A stretch of 64,000 nucleotides of DNA from the NCBI RefSeq assembly GCF_037482165.1, contig NZ_CP148048.1:496001-560000 (forward strand). Direction: 5' to 3'. The position numbers were made by a program, and so were the translations under genes. The DNA is from Parvimonas micra. Lineage in GTDB: Bacteria > Bacillota > Clostridia > Tissierellales > Peptoniphilaceae. Below are positions 8,271-17,327 of the stretch, piece after piece. Each line of letters opens with the position of its first letter. The first letter of the stretch is position 1. The notes below the pieces were generated by a model. The model did no database searches, was not told the DNA's origin, and was given only the letters and a program-made list of their open reading frames with translations.

Positions 8271-9143
8271 ATGCTTGAATTAGTAAAAAACATAGATTTT
8301 GTAAAAAAAAATAAATTAAAAGTAAATAAAATAAGTGAAAAAGAATTTATTTTGGAAAATAAAAAAGAAAAGTATATTTTAAATCTGTTTCCTTTTGGCA
8401 AGTTTTCTAAAATAAGTAAAATTTTCGATTGTTTAAATAAATTATCTGAAGAATTTTCTAATATTTCTTATGAAGATATTGGAATTTTAAATGATAAGTT
8501 CTGTTATAGAATTATTCCTTTTGTTATTGATGAAAAAAATAATTTAACTGATGAAGAAGCTTATAATATAGGCTTTAAAGTTGGTAGATTTATTTTTGAA
8601 TATCATAAAAGCTTTCAAGGCTGTGATTGTGGTAGATGGAATAAGCATTACAATTATAGGATAAATAAATTCTTACATAAGTATGGGCTAGGAAAGTATA
8701 GAGGGAATCTTGATTATGTTCTTTTTGATTTTTTAGAAAGAAATAGATATTGTTTAAATGATAGAACTTGTACTACTATAATTGGAATTAACGGACTTAA
8801 TGATATTAAGATATTAAAAAACGGAAAGTTTCAAATAATAGAGGAGTATAAAATTTTAAGGTCTGACGCTTACTTTGAGTTTAGAAATTTGAATCTATAT
8901 TATGATAATAATGCAAACTTACTGACAGGAATTGTAGATGGTTATTTTAATAATAGTGTTCCAAGGGCTTTTTTTAAATTACTAGGAGTATATACTATTA
9001 TTGAAAATTTGTATGATATTTTTGTTGAAAGTAATGACGTGGAAGATGAAATAATAAATGAAAATATAAAAAAGATTAACGATATTTATGATGGATTTTC
9101 AAGTATATATCCTATTTGGTATTTAAGACAGAAAAAATTTTAG
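8271..9143 (+). CDS. Phosphotransferase (APH)-like protein with degenerate catalytic loop
   Basis: A 290-aa protein whose layout resembles aminoglycoside/choline-kinase-like phosphotransferases: an N-terminal lobe, an RxINKFLHKYG helix (about residues 127-138), a DFLERNR segment, and a C-terminal IVDGYFNNSVPRAFFKLL helix pair typical of the family. Where family members have HGDxHxGN, this protein reads IGINGLND (about residues 167-174), and the later metal-binding IIDF reads IIEEY. Both key aspartates therefore seem lost, suggesting a pseudokinase. Family assignment is by pattern and is moderately certain. It is the middle gene of a mazF-apbE operon; start ATG 8271 has AGAGGG upstream. Confidence 0.55.
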   Translation: MLELVKNIDFVKKNKLKVNKISEKEFILENKKEKYILNLFPFGKFSKISKIFDCLNKLSEEFSNISYEDIGILNDKFCYRIIPFVIDEKNNLTDEEAYNIGFKVGRFIFEYHKSFQGCDCGRWNKHYNYRINKFLHKYGLGKYRGNLDYVLFDFLERNRYCLNDRTCTTIIGINGLNDIKILKNGKFQIIEEYKILRSDAYFEFRNLNLYYDNNANLLTGIVDGYFNNSVPRAFFKLLGVYTIIENLYDIFVESNDVEDEIINENIKKINDIYDGFSSIYPIWYLRQKKF

Positions 9144-9159
9144 TTAAAGTTGGAGAAAT

Positions 9160-10269
9160 ATGAAGAAATTTAATAGAAGAATTATAGGATTATTGTTATG
9201 TTGTCTAGTTTTTGGAGCTTGTTCAAAGAAAGAAGAAAATGTTGAAACAAAAAAAGAGAATAAAAATAATGAAAGTGCAAGCTTTAAGAAATTTTCAAAA
9301 TCTTTTTTTGGCGTTTTTGATACAGATATAGCTTTTAGTGCATATTGTGCAAATGAAGAGGAATTTAATAAATACTATAAAGTATTGGAAGAAGATATGA
9401 AAAGATATCACAATCTTTACAATTCTTTTGAAAATGCTAATGAAAATAATATAAAAACTATAAATGATAATGCGGGAAAAGAACCTGTTAAGGTTGATAA
9501 AGAAATTATAGAGCTTTTGGAATTTTCTATTGAGAATTATAAAAAACTCTCTGATAAAAATAATATTGCAATAGGAAGTGTAACTTCTCTTTGGAAAGCT
9601 GAAAAGGATGCAGCTGTTGATCTTAAGGGAAAACTTCCAGATGATAATAAAATAAAAGAAGGATTAAAACATACCAATATTGACAATATTGTAATTGATA
9701 AGAAAAATAGTACGGTTTTTCTAAAAGATAAAGATATGAAACTTGATGTTGGAGCTATTGCAAAAGGTTATTCAGTAGAAAAAGTTATGAATAAGTTAAA
9801 GTCAATAGGTTTAAAATCTGCAATAATTTCAGCAGGTGGAAATGTAAAAGCTATCGGAAGTCCTTTAGAAAAAGATAAAAACAAATGGGGGATAGGAATT
9901 CAAGATCCTAAGTTTGATTCAGAAAAAGTTGATATAAAAGAAGTCATTTATACAGATGAAACTTGTGCGGTAACTAGTGGAGATTATCAAAGATTTTATT
10001 ATGTAGGAGATAAAGTTTATAATCATATCATTGACCCAAAAACTGGTTATCCTAAAGATAAAATAAAAAGTGTAACAGTTTTATGTAATGACTCTGGTCT
10101 TGCAGATTTTCTTTCAACAAGTTTATTTTTAATGGATGTTGAAGAAGGTAAAAAACTTTTAGAAAAAGTCGAAGGTGCAGAAGCTTATTGGATTCTTTCT
10201 GACGGAAGTGTACATTTTACAGAAAAAATGGAAAAAATGTTGAAAAGTAAGGGAGCTACAAATAAATAA
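9160..10269 (+). CDS. apbE: FAD:protein FMN transferase, ApbE-family lipoprotein
   Basis: A 369-aa lipoprotein: basic start, hydrophobic segment and lipobox FGAC with lipid-carrying Cys21, then a charged linker. The ApbE domain has the DVGAIAKGYSVEKVM segment, SAGGNVKAIG, and HIIDPKTGYP, the flavin- and metal-binding motifs. ApbE attaches FMN covalently to Thr/Ser of extracytoplasmic proteins, such as Rnf/Nqr subunits or flavin reductases. No such target is in the window. The start ATG has TGGAGA upstream. It ends the operon with the MazF-like and phosphotransferase-like genes, and a strong terminator follows. Confidence 0.9.
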   Translation: MKKFNRRIIGLLLCCLVFGACSKKEENVETKKENKNNESASFKKFSKSFFGVFDTDIAFSAYCANEEEFNKYYKVLEEDMKRYHNLYNSFENANENNIKTINDNAGKEPVKVDKEIIELLEFSIENYKKLSDKNNIAIGSVTSLWKAEKDAAVDLKGKLPDDNKIKEGLKHTNIDNIVIDKKNSTVFLKDKDMKLDVGAIAKGYSVEKVMNKLKSIGLKSAIISAGGNVKAIGSPLEKDKNKWGIGIQDPKFDSEKVDIKEVIYTDETCAVTSGDYQRFYYVGDKVYNHIIDPKTGYPKDKIKSVTVLCNDSGLADFLSTSLFLMDVEEGKKLLEKVEGAEAYWILSDGSVHFTEKMEKMLKSKGATNK

Positions 10270-10278
10270 TAGATATTT

Positions 10279-10306
10279 AAAGCTAGGATATTATCCTAGC
10301 TTTTTG
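10279..10306 (+). terminator. Terminator after apbE
   Basis: An 11-bp perfect stem, AAAGCTAGGAT (10279-10289) with ATCCTAGCTTT (10293-10303), 3-base loop, running into TTTTT. Confidence 0.9.
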
Positions 10307-10423
10307 TGTATTTACAAGTATTTGTTAAGCATTTTTACAAAATAATAATTTTATTATTTAATAATTTTTTTGCATAAGAATAATGAATGTAAAAAAATTT
10401 TTTTATTTTTATTAAAAAAAGGG

Positions 10424-10482
10424 TTGAACAATGTTCATAAAAGTGTTATAATATTCAATGTGAAAATAATGAACATTGTTCA
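10424..10482 (+). promoter_or_regulatory. TetR-controlled promoter with two palindromic operators
   Basis: -35 TTGAAC (10424-10429), 17-base spacer, -10 TATAAT (10447-10452). Two 13-base palindromes, TGAACAATGTTCA (10425-10437) and TGAACATTGTTCA (10470-10482), are the same half-site TGAACA/TGTTCA and differ only in the central base. Their centres are 45 bases apart. The first overlaps the -35 box; the second lies just after the start of transcription. This fits autorepression by the TetR protein encoded next. Confidence 0.75.
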
Positions 10483-10503
10483 GTTTATAAAAAGGAGAGA
10501 ATT

Positions 10504-11103
10504 ATGACTAATATTAAAGATAAAAAAATGAGTAAAGAATATAAAATTATTCAATCTGCGCTTGATTTATTTCAGGAAAAAGGATATGAGAAAACTACGA
10601 TTAGAGATATTATGTTAAAAACTGAGTTTGGATTGGGAACTTTTTATTTATATTTTAAAAGTAAGCAAGATTTAAAAGAAAAAATAATTTTGGATAAAGC
10701 TATTAATTTAGTTGTTCAAGCTGAAAATAAATGTACACAAACTGATCCTATTGAAAGATATACTTGTTTTGTAAATTATATTATAGACTATTTTATACAG
10801 AATCCTTTTGATTTAGAGTTAATATCGCATAATATGAGTTGGACACTATATGCAAAGATTGAGAATGACGAAAGATTTATAGAAGCTGATACAACGTTAA
10901 AATTTATACTTAGTAAATATGAAAAATTATTTTCACATGAATATACTGATTCACAGAAGTTATATATTCTTTCATTGACTATTGAAATTGTAATTTCAAC
11001 TTGTAAAAGTGCAATGATGAAAGATTCTATTTTATCTATTGATGAAATGAAAGCAGTTTTATTTGAAGTAATTAAAAAAATATTGTTAAATAATGGAGAT
11101 TAA
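10504..11103 (+). CDS. TetR/AcrR-family transcriptional regulator
   Basis: A 199-aa regulator. The N-terminal helix-turn-helix is typical: IIQSALDLFQEKGYEKTTIRDI followed by FGLGTFYLYFKSKQDLKEKI (about residues 14-60). The C-terminal half is a ligand-binding helical domain with no specific signature. It is transcribed with the RND transporter (overlapping Shine-Dalgarno) and the coiled-coil protein, and its promoter carries two TGAACA-N-TGTTCA palindromes, so it probably represses its own operon until an exporter substrate appears. AAGGAGAG precedes the ATG. Confidence 0.9.
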   Translation: MTNIKDKKMSKEYKIIQSALDLFQEKGYEKTTIRDIMLKTEFGLGTFYLYFKSKQDLKEKIILDKAINLVVQAENKCTQTDPIERYTCFVNYIIDYFIQNPFDLELISHNMSWTLYAKIENDERFIEADTTLKFILSKYEKLFSHEYTDSQKLYILSLTIEIVISTCKSAMMKDSILSIDEMKAVLFEVIKKILLNNGD

Positions 11104-11104
11104 T

Positions 11105-13159
11105 ATGAGAAAATTTGCAAAATTTATTTCACATCATCCAAGACTTGTATTACTTGTTATGACTTTGTTATTGATTCCTTCAATAATTAGTTATAAAAAT
11201 ACTGGTGTAAATTATGATATACTTTCATATTTGCCAGCAGATTTAAATTCAACACAAGGTCAAGATATTCTAGACAAAGATTTTAAAAACGCTGCAACAG
11301 GAATGGTAATTTTGGATGGTAGTGATAAAGAAGCTGAAGATTTAAAAAAGGAAATATTGAAAATAGATGGTGTTGAAGATGTTATTTCTAGAACGTCAAT
11401 AATAGGCGATTCTGTTCCCAGTGATTTTTTACCTGATAAAATTAAAAATATTTTTTATTCAAAAGATAGTACATTGATGATGGTAAAATTTAATGAATCA
11501 TCATCTTCATTTAAAACCATGAATGCTATTGAAAGTATAAGAAATATTAAATCTAATAAAAAATATCTAAGTGGGGTAAGTTCAATAGTTAAAGATACAA
11601 AAGATTTGATAGACAAGGAAACTATAATATATGTAGGATTAGCAATTGTTTTAGGCTTAATTATATTGAGTATTACTAATGAATCTACAGTTATTCCTTT
11701 TGTATTTATGTTAACAATAGGATATGCTGTAATTTATAATTTTGGAACTAATATATTCTTAGGCCAGATTTCGTACTTAACTAAAGCAATAGCTGCTGTT
11801 CTTCAATTGGCTGTAACTATGGACTATTCTATTTTCCTATATCATAGATATGTTGAAGAAAAGAAAAGAAGAAATAGTAGAAATGAAGCTATGGAAAGGG
11901 CGATAGAAAACACATTTACTTCTTTGTGTTCGTCATCTCTTACTACTATTGCAGGATTTTTAGTTTTGATTTTAATGAGATTAACATTGGGAAAAGATAT
12001 TGGTCTTGTAATGGCTAAGGGTGTTCTAATTGGATTGTTATGTACTGTGATTGTACTTCCGCCAATGCTATTAATTGCTGAAAAAGCAGTAAATAGATAT
12101 AATCACAAAGTTTTATTGCCGTCATTTAATAAGTTGGCAGATTTTGATATTAATAAAAGAAAAATATTAGCAATGGTTTTTCTTTTACTTTTTATTCCAG
12201 CGATTATCGGATCAAATAATACTAAACTATATTATAATTTGGATAGATCTTTGCCAAAAGATTTAGATTCTATTGTTTCATTAAATAAAATGAAAAAAGA
12301 CTATAATATGGCAAGTACTCATTTTATAATTGTTAAGGAAGATTTATCAAATTCTAGTTTAACTTCTATGATTGATGAATTAGAAAAAGTAGATGGAATT
12401 AATAGTGTATTGAGTACACATTCTGTAACTGGAGTTACTTTACCTGCTGAGTTTTTGCCTGATAAATTAAGAGATAATTTTGTGAAGAATGGTTATCAAA
12501 TGATAATGATAAACTCAGAATATCAAACAGCATCCCCTGAAGTTAATGAGCAAATTAAAGAAATTAGAAATATTATATCTAAATATGATGATAAGGGATA
12601 TTTAACAGGAGAAGCTGTATTGACAGATGATTTAACAGAAGTTTCTGAAAAAGACTTTAAAATGGTTAATATTGCTTCAATAGTAATTGTTTTTATTATT
12701 ATAGCTATTGCATTTAAGTCTATAGGAATACCAATTATCTTGATATCAGCAATTGAATTAGCTATTCAAATTAATATGGCAATCCCTTACTTTATAGGAC
12801 AGACAATACCATTTATTACATCAATAATAATTGGAGTAATTCAATTGGGATCAACTATAGATTATTCTATTTTAATGACTGATAGATTTTTACATGAGTA
12901 TAGTAAGACAAAAGATATAAATAATTCATTAAGAATTTCTGTAAAAGAAACATCTAAATCAATAGTAACAAGTGCATTATCATTTATGGCAGCTACTATT
13001 GGAGTTGGAATTTATTCTAAAATGGAAATAGTGTCTACAATATGTATGTTTTTAGCAAGGGGAGCGATTATAAGTATGTTAGTAATTATAATTTTGTTAC
13101 CTGCTTTGTTGAGTGTAACTTTTCCATTTATTAAGAAAACAACAAAAAATTTGGCGTAA
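11105..13159 (+). CDS. RND-superfamily (MMPL) transporter
   Basis: A 684-aa membrane protein built as two MMPL repeats: each has one membrane helix, an extracytoplasmic domain (residues about 35-170 and 375-510) and a five-helix bundle. Conserved segments MDYSIFLYHRYVEE and IDYSILMTDRFLHEY mark the equivalent fourth helices with their charged residues. Proteins of this type export lipids, siderophores or drugs. I chose ATG 11105 because GGAG at 11095-11098 fits it; an ATG at 11093 lies inside the tetR gene. The next gene encodes its likely secreted partner. Confidence 0.88.
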   Translation: MRKFAKFISHHPRLVLLVMTLLLIPSIISYKNTGVNYDILSYLPADLNSTQGQDILDKDFKNAATGMVILDGSDKEAEDLKKEILKIDGVEDVISRTSIIGDSVPSDFLPDKIKNIFYSKDSTLMMVKFNESSSSFKTMNAIESIRNIKSNKKYLSGVSSIVKDTKDLIDKETIIYVGLAIVLGLIILSITNESTVIPFVFMLTIGYAVIYNFGTNIFLGQISYLTKAIAAVLQLAVTMDYSIFLYHRYVEEKKRRNSRNEAMERAIENTFTSLCSSSLTTIAGFLVLILMRLTLGKDIGLVMAKGVLIGLLCTVIVLPPMLLIAEKAVNRYNHKVLLPSFNKLADFDINKRKILAMVFLLLFIPAIIGSNNTKLYYNLDRSLPKDLDSIVSLNKMKKDYNMASTHFIIVKEDLSNSSLTSMIDELEKVDGINSVLSTHSVTGVTLPAEFLPDKLRDNFVKNGYQMIMINSEYQTASPEVNEQIKEIRNIISKYDDKGYLTGEAVLTDDLTEVSEKDFKMVNIASIVIVFIIIAIAFKSIGIPIILISAIELAIQINMAIPYFIGQTIPFITSIIIGVIQLGSTIDYSILMTDRFLHEYSKTKDINNSLRISVKETSKSIVTSALSFMAATIGVGIYSKMEIVSTICMFLARGAIISMLVIIILLPALLSVTFPFIKKTTKNLA

Positions 13160-13173
13160 AGGAGTGTAAGATT

Positions 13174-15504
13174 ATGAATAAAAAATTTCAAAAAGCTATA
13201 GCATTAGGTATAGTTTTTTCAATGATTATTGTAAATATTTCATTTGCAGAAGAAAAAAATACTATAAAAAAAAGTGAAACAGTTTATGTAACAATAGACG
13301 GAAATGAAGTCAAAGATAAGACAGTATCAGTTTGGTTAAATTCTGATAAAAATATTAATGTTAAAGATAAATCTGATTTAAAAGAAGTTAAGAATTTAAA
13401 AAATGATAAAACAGTAACCGAAGAAAACGGGTATTTAAATTGGAATGAATCTGAAAAAGACATATATTATCAAGGAAAAACTGATAAAAATTTACCTGTA
13501 GAGTTGACAGTAAAGTATTATTTAGATGATAAAGAAGTATCAAATTCAGAATTAGACGGGAAAAGTGGACATTTAAAAATAGTTTTAAGTTCAAAAAACA
13601 ATAGGCATGAAACTAAAAGTGTAAATGGGAAAACTCAGGAAGTTTATTCACCTTATATTGTAGCTACTGCTATGGTTTTTGATGATGAAAAAGTGAGTGA
13701 TATAAAATCTGATGATGTTAAGATTATTAAAGATGGCAAAAATCAAATTGTTACCTCAATTTTAACTCCTGGATTAAAGCAAAATTTTGATAGCATTAAT
13801 AAAGATAAAGATTTAAAAATATTTAAAGATTCAATATCTTTGGAAATGGATATAAAGGATTATAAGCCTATTGAAATTTATTCAGTTATAACAAATGAAT
13901 TCTTTCAAGAAAATAAAAATTTAGACTCTATTGATAATTTAAAAGATGGAATACAACAATTAGAAGATAATTCTCAAAAATTATTTGATGCTTCAGTAAA
14001 ATTATCTGAAGGACAAGAAAAATTAAATAATGGTATAGGTCAATTGCAAGGAGGAGTAAAACAAATATATTCAGGAACAGAGAAATTATATAGCTCAATG
14101 GAAAAAATTAAAGGAAAATTTGATTCTTTAGCACCAAAAGTTGGAGTAATTCAAAATTATATTTCTGAAATGTATAATGGTAGTTTACAACTTTCTAATG
14201 GAGTTAATAATTATACTGGTGCAGTTAGTAAAATAACTGAAAATGTTGAAAAAATTCAAAATGGAGCAACTTTAATTGACAAAGGTTCAAATGATTTGGA
14301 TAATGGAGTAGAAAAATTAAAAAATGCTACTGGAAAAATGAAGGAAGGTAGTAAAAAAATTGACAATTTAATCTCTCAAAAAGATGAATTATTAAATAAA
14401 TCAACTCAGTTATCTCAAGGAATGAGTAATTTAGGAGCTAGCTATGGAAAGATTGTTTCTGCTATAGAAGAAATGTCTAAAAAGTCTATACAATTAAAGA
14501 ATTCAACTAAAGAATTTAATACAAAAATACATCAAGTTGAAAATTCAACTAAGAGTTTAAATTCTAATATTTCTTTAGAAAATGATATTAAAAATTTAGA
14601 AGCAAAAGCAAATAATATTCAAAAAGTCATTGATGATTTATCAAACAAAAATAAAGATGGAAGTTTGACATCTGAGATATCTATCCTAAATAAAACAAAA
14701 AATGACTTGTTAAATGAATCAAAAACTTTGAAAGCAAAACAAACTGGTTTATCTAAAATAAATACTTTAGCACAAGCTATGTCAGAACTTGCAAGTAATT
14801 CTGATAAACTTTTAAAAGCAAATTCTGATTTATCTGATGGTTTATTAACTGTTTATACTAAGATGAATGAATCAAAAGTTCAACTTGAAAAATCAACAAC
14901 AGATTTAAATGCAGGTCTTTCTAAAATTGGAGAAAGTATGAAAGCTGATGATTTAAAAGTTTTGAAATCTTCAATAGAACAACTAGATGGGGCAACAGGA
15001 AAAATAAAAACAGGAACTGAAAGTTTAAAATCAGCTACTAATCAAAATAAAGTTGCAATGGGAATGTTACAATCAGCGATGAGTAAATTAGATGAAAATT
15101 CTAATTCTTTAAAGAATGGTTCTGGGCAATTAGCTAATGGGTTAGGTGAATTTAAAACACAATCTCAAATTTTAAACTCATTATCTCAAGTCAAAGAACA
15201 AGCTATTATTCCATTCTCAAACGCTATTAATTCACTTAATGAAGGACTTAAAAAAATGGATTCAAGTACTGATCAATTAAAAGAAGGTAGTGATAAATTG
15301 ACTTCATCACAAAAAGAATTTAGTTCAAAATTAGGAGAATTTAAGCAAAAGGGAATTGATGAATTAGAAAATAAAACAAAAGAAGTAAATGAATTTAAAG
15401 ATATTTTAGATATAATGCTTTCTATGTCAAAACAAGATGCCTCATTCAGTGGAACAGATGATAACTTTGACACAAAATCTAGAATTATAGAAAAAATAAA
15501 ATAA
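13174..15504 (+). CDS. Secreted coiled-coil protein with Leu-x-x-Gly heptad repeats (YhgE/Pip-like)
   Basis: A 776-aa protein with a signal peptide (MNKKFQKAIALGIVFSMIIVNISFAEE, cleavage likely after SFA) written here in parts: basic start, hydrophobic core to about residue 24. An N-terminal domain of about 230 residues is followed by a long helical region rich in heptads such as LSNGVNN, LDNGVEKL, LKNGSGQLANGLGE, the x-x-x-Leu-x-x-Gly pattern of YhgE/Pip-type proteins. No membrane helix is seen at the C terminus, so the protein should be secreted or wall-associated. It sits 14 bases after the MMPL gene and is probably a periplasm-like adaptor of that transporter. Substrate unknown. Confidence 0.75.
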   Translation: MNKKFQKAIALGIVFSMIIVNISFAEEKNTIKKSETVYVTIDGNEVKDKTVSVWLNSDKNINVKDKSDLKEVKNLKNDKTVTEENGYLNWNESEKDIYYQGKTDKNLPVELTVKYYLDDKEVSNSELDGKSGHLKIVLSSKNNRHETKSVNGKTQEVYSPYIVATAMVFDDEKVSDIKSDDVKIIKDGKNQIVTSILTPGLKQNFDSINKDKDLKIFKDSISLEMDIKDYKPIEIYSVITNEFFQENKNLDSIDNLKDGIQQLEDNSQKLFDASVKLSEGQEKLNNGIGQLQGGVKQIYSGTEKLYSSMEKIKGKFDSLAPKVGVIQNYISEMYNGSLQLSNGVNNYTGAVSKITENVEKIQNGATLIDKGSNDLDNGVEKLKNATGKMKEGSKKIDNLISQKDELLNKSTQLSQGMSNLGASYGKIVSAIEEMSKKSIQLKNSTKEFNTKIHQVENSTKSLNSNISLENDIKNLEAKANNIQKVIDDLSNKNKDGSLTSEISILNKTKNDLLNESKTLKAKQTGLSKINTLAQAMSELASNSDKLLKANSDLSDGLLTVYTKMNESKVQLEKSTTDLNAGLSKIGESMKADDLKVLKSSIEQLDGATGKIKTGTESLKSATNQNKVAMGMLQSAMSKLDENSNSLKNGSGQLANGLGEFKTQSQILNSLSQVKEQAIIPFSNAINSLNEGLKKMDSSTDQLKEGSDKLTSSQKEFSSKLGEFKQKGIDELENKTKEVNEFKDILDIMLSMSKQDASFSGTDDNFDTKSRIIEKIK

Positions 15505-15532
15505 AAGTTATAATAAAAAGATAAAAACCCCT

Positions 15533-15576
15533 AAATACATTTTATATGAATTTAGGGGTTTTTGTGTATCAAATTT
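15533..15576. terminator. Bidirectional terminator after the coiled-coil gene
   Basis: A 14-bp stem, AAAAACCCCTAAAT (15533-15546) with ATTTAGGGGTTTTT (15560-15573), 13-base loop. It lies between convergent genes. Confidence 0.9.
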
Positions 15577-15579
15577 ACT

Positions 15580-15969
15580 CTAGCTTTTTTTTATTTCTTC
15601 ATATTTACAATTTGGACAAATAACTTTTATCTTTCCTTTTCCTTTTGGAATTCTGAGTTCCTGTCCACAATTTTTACATTTAAAATATTTGTAATTTTTT
15701 CTATCCTTAGATGACAATTTTAAAAGTCTGGAGTATATTGGAGAAATTAGATTAAAAAATTTTAGTTGCTCCATTGCTCTTTTTCTCATGTTTTTTGAGA
15801 ACATCCTAAACATAGCAATAGAAAATAAAATTAATGAAGTTATTGCTAAAATATCACTCTTCTTAAATAAACTAACAACTGCAAATCCAAATGATAGGTA
15901 AATTATAATATTATTTAAAATATCCCAACCATATCTATCTTTCATAAAATTTAAAAATCTCTGTTTCAT
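15580..15969 (-). CDS. Membrane protein with C-terminal zinc ribbon
   Basis: A 129-aa protein with two membrane helices (about residues 20-36 and 40-56), a basic middle and a C-terminal zinc ribbon CKNCGQEL...CPNCKYEE (Cys99/102 and Cys119/122, approximate). Similar small zinc-ribbon membrane proteins occur widely in Firmicutes without known function; the ribbon resembles those that bind nucleic acids or membrane proteins. AAGGAGAGG lies upstream of its ATG. It stands alone, divergent from the gene at 16101 and convergent with the transporter operon. Confidence 0.7.
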   Translation of the reverse strand: MKQRFLNFMKDRYGWDILNNIIIYLSFGFAVVSLFKKSDILAITSLILFSIAMFRMFSKNMRKRAMEQLKFFNLISPIYSRLLKLSSKDRKNYKYFKCKNCGQELRIPKGKGKIKVICPNCKYEEIKKS

Positions 15970-16036
15970 AACAACCTCTCCTTAAAAATTATTAAACTAA
16001 TTTAGTTATACCACAAAAAATACTTATATTAACAGT

Positions 16037-16065
16037 TTGATATTGTTTGTAATTTATGATAAAAT
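16037..16065 (+). promoter_or_regulatory. Promoter of the 16101 gene
   Basis: -35 TTGATA (16037-16042), 17-base spacer, -10 TAAAAT (16060-16065). Confidence 0.6.
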
Positions 16066-16100
16066 AAAAAAGATGATTTGATTGTTGATAGAGGTGTTTT

Positions 16101-17318
16101 ATGGAAAATTTTGGATTAAGTGTTAAATTTCAATACGATATTGATGTTTTTTTAGAAAAAATCGACGAATTTGCCGAAAATGATAATTATGGTTTTTCAC
16201 TAGAAGAAGTTGATGGTGAAATGATTTTAAATTTTGAAATTCTTCCTTATCTGTCTTTGAATTTTAAAATTGATGATTTTATTGAAATGAAAACAGAAAC
16301 TTGTTACTATGGAGCAGGCTATCATACCCTAGTTGTAAATTTTGTTAATGAATTATTTACATTCTTAGGATGTAAATTTGAAATAAAAGATGATACAGGT
16401 TTCTATAAAGATAATAATTTTGAAAAACTTAATGAACTATATAATAGGTGGTTTAAAGATAGAGTAGAATTAATTTTAAATAATAGAGATAGTATTAGAA
16501 TTAGATCTGTATTTATGGATAATCAAAAAGCTTTTCCTATAACTACTGAAGATTATGTTTGTACATATTTAGGAGTAATGACTTTGTCCGAGTTTGAAAA
16601 CTTGTATATAAATGATATTGAAGGACTTAAAAAAAGAGTTTTGCTTTTTAACGAACAAGTAATAGACCCTTATTCTGATGAAAATTATCTACTTTATCAT
16701 GTTTGGAATAATTTAAAAGATTTAACATTAGTGGATGATTTTGATGAAAGATTATCTATGGTTATGTTTATGTTTGAAAACTTAATCGAAAATAATGTAC
16801 TGATCCATTTACCACAAAAATATTCTAGAGAAATATATAAATACTTAGGAGTTAATAAATTTTCAACATCAAATTTTGCATACAGAAAAGTTAGATATGA
16901 AGTTGGATATCATTTTTATGATAAATTTTTAAAGGATTTGGATTTTTCATTAAGGATACCAAGCTGGTTTGAATATAACAATAAAATTAAAGGTTATTTA
17001 ACAACAGATAATGCTATATTTTTAAGTGAATATAGCAGTTCAGATGGCTTTGTTTTAGATGAAAAGTATCTATCTGAAAAAAGTACAGAAGATTTTAAAA
17101 TTTTAATTTCTGATACAATTAACGAAAAAAAATTCTTTTTAGGATTTGACGATTTAGATGATGAATATGGTTATGTTTCACGACAAAATCAAAATGATAT
17201 GAATTGTGAGGAAACAACTTGTCAGATTGTTGATGTAAGAAGAAATAAAATGTATGAAATATGTGTTTTAGGAACTGAATCATTAGATGTAATTAATCAT
17301 ATGATTGGGTTAATGTAG
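16101..17318 (+). CDS. Hypothetical protein, 405 aa
   Basis: I do not recognise this protein. It is 405 aa, acidic, rich in Asp, Glu, Phe and Tyr, and has no signal peptide, membrane helix or nucleotide-binding motif. The N-terminal 95 residues look like a beta-rich domain (GFSLEEVDGEMILNFEILP), the middle is helical, and the C-terminal 130 residues again look beta-rich with a DDLDDEYG acidic turn and two Cys close together (ETTCQI). It is preceded by a good promoter, has GAGGTG before its ATG, and is followed after 9 bases by a GntR-family regulator, so the two are co-transcribed. Confidence 0.75.
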   Translation: MENFGLSVKFQYDIDVFLEKIDEFAENDNYGFSLEEVDGEMILNFEILPYLSLNFKIDDFIEMKTETCYYGAGYHTLVVNFVNELFTFLGCKFEIKDDTGFYKDNNFEKLNELYNRWFKDRVELILNNRDSIRIRSVFMDNQKAFPITTEDYVCTYLGVMTLSEFENLYINDIEGLKKRVLLFNEQVIDPYSDENYLLYHVWNNLKDLTLVDDFDERLSMVMFMFENLIENNVLIHLPQKYSREIYKYLGVNKFSTSNFAYRKVRYEVGYHFYDKFLKDLDFSLRIPSWFEYNNKIKGYLTTDNAIFLSEYSSSDGFVLDEKYLSEKSTEDFKILISDTINEKKFFLGFDDLDDEYGYVSRQNQNDMNCEETTCQIVDVRRNKMYEICVLGTESLDVINHMIGLM

Positions 17319-17327
17319 GAGTTTTTT

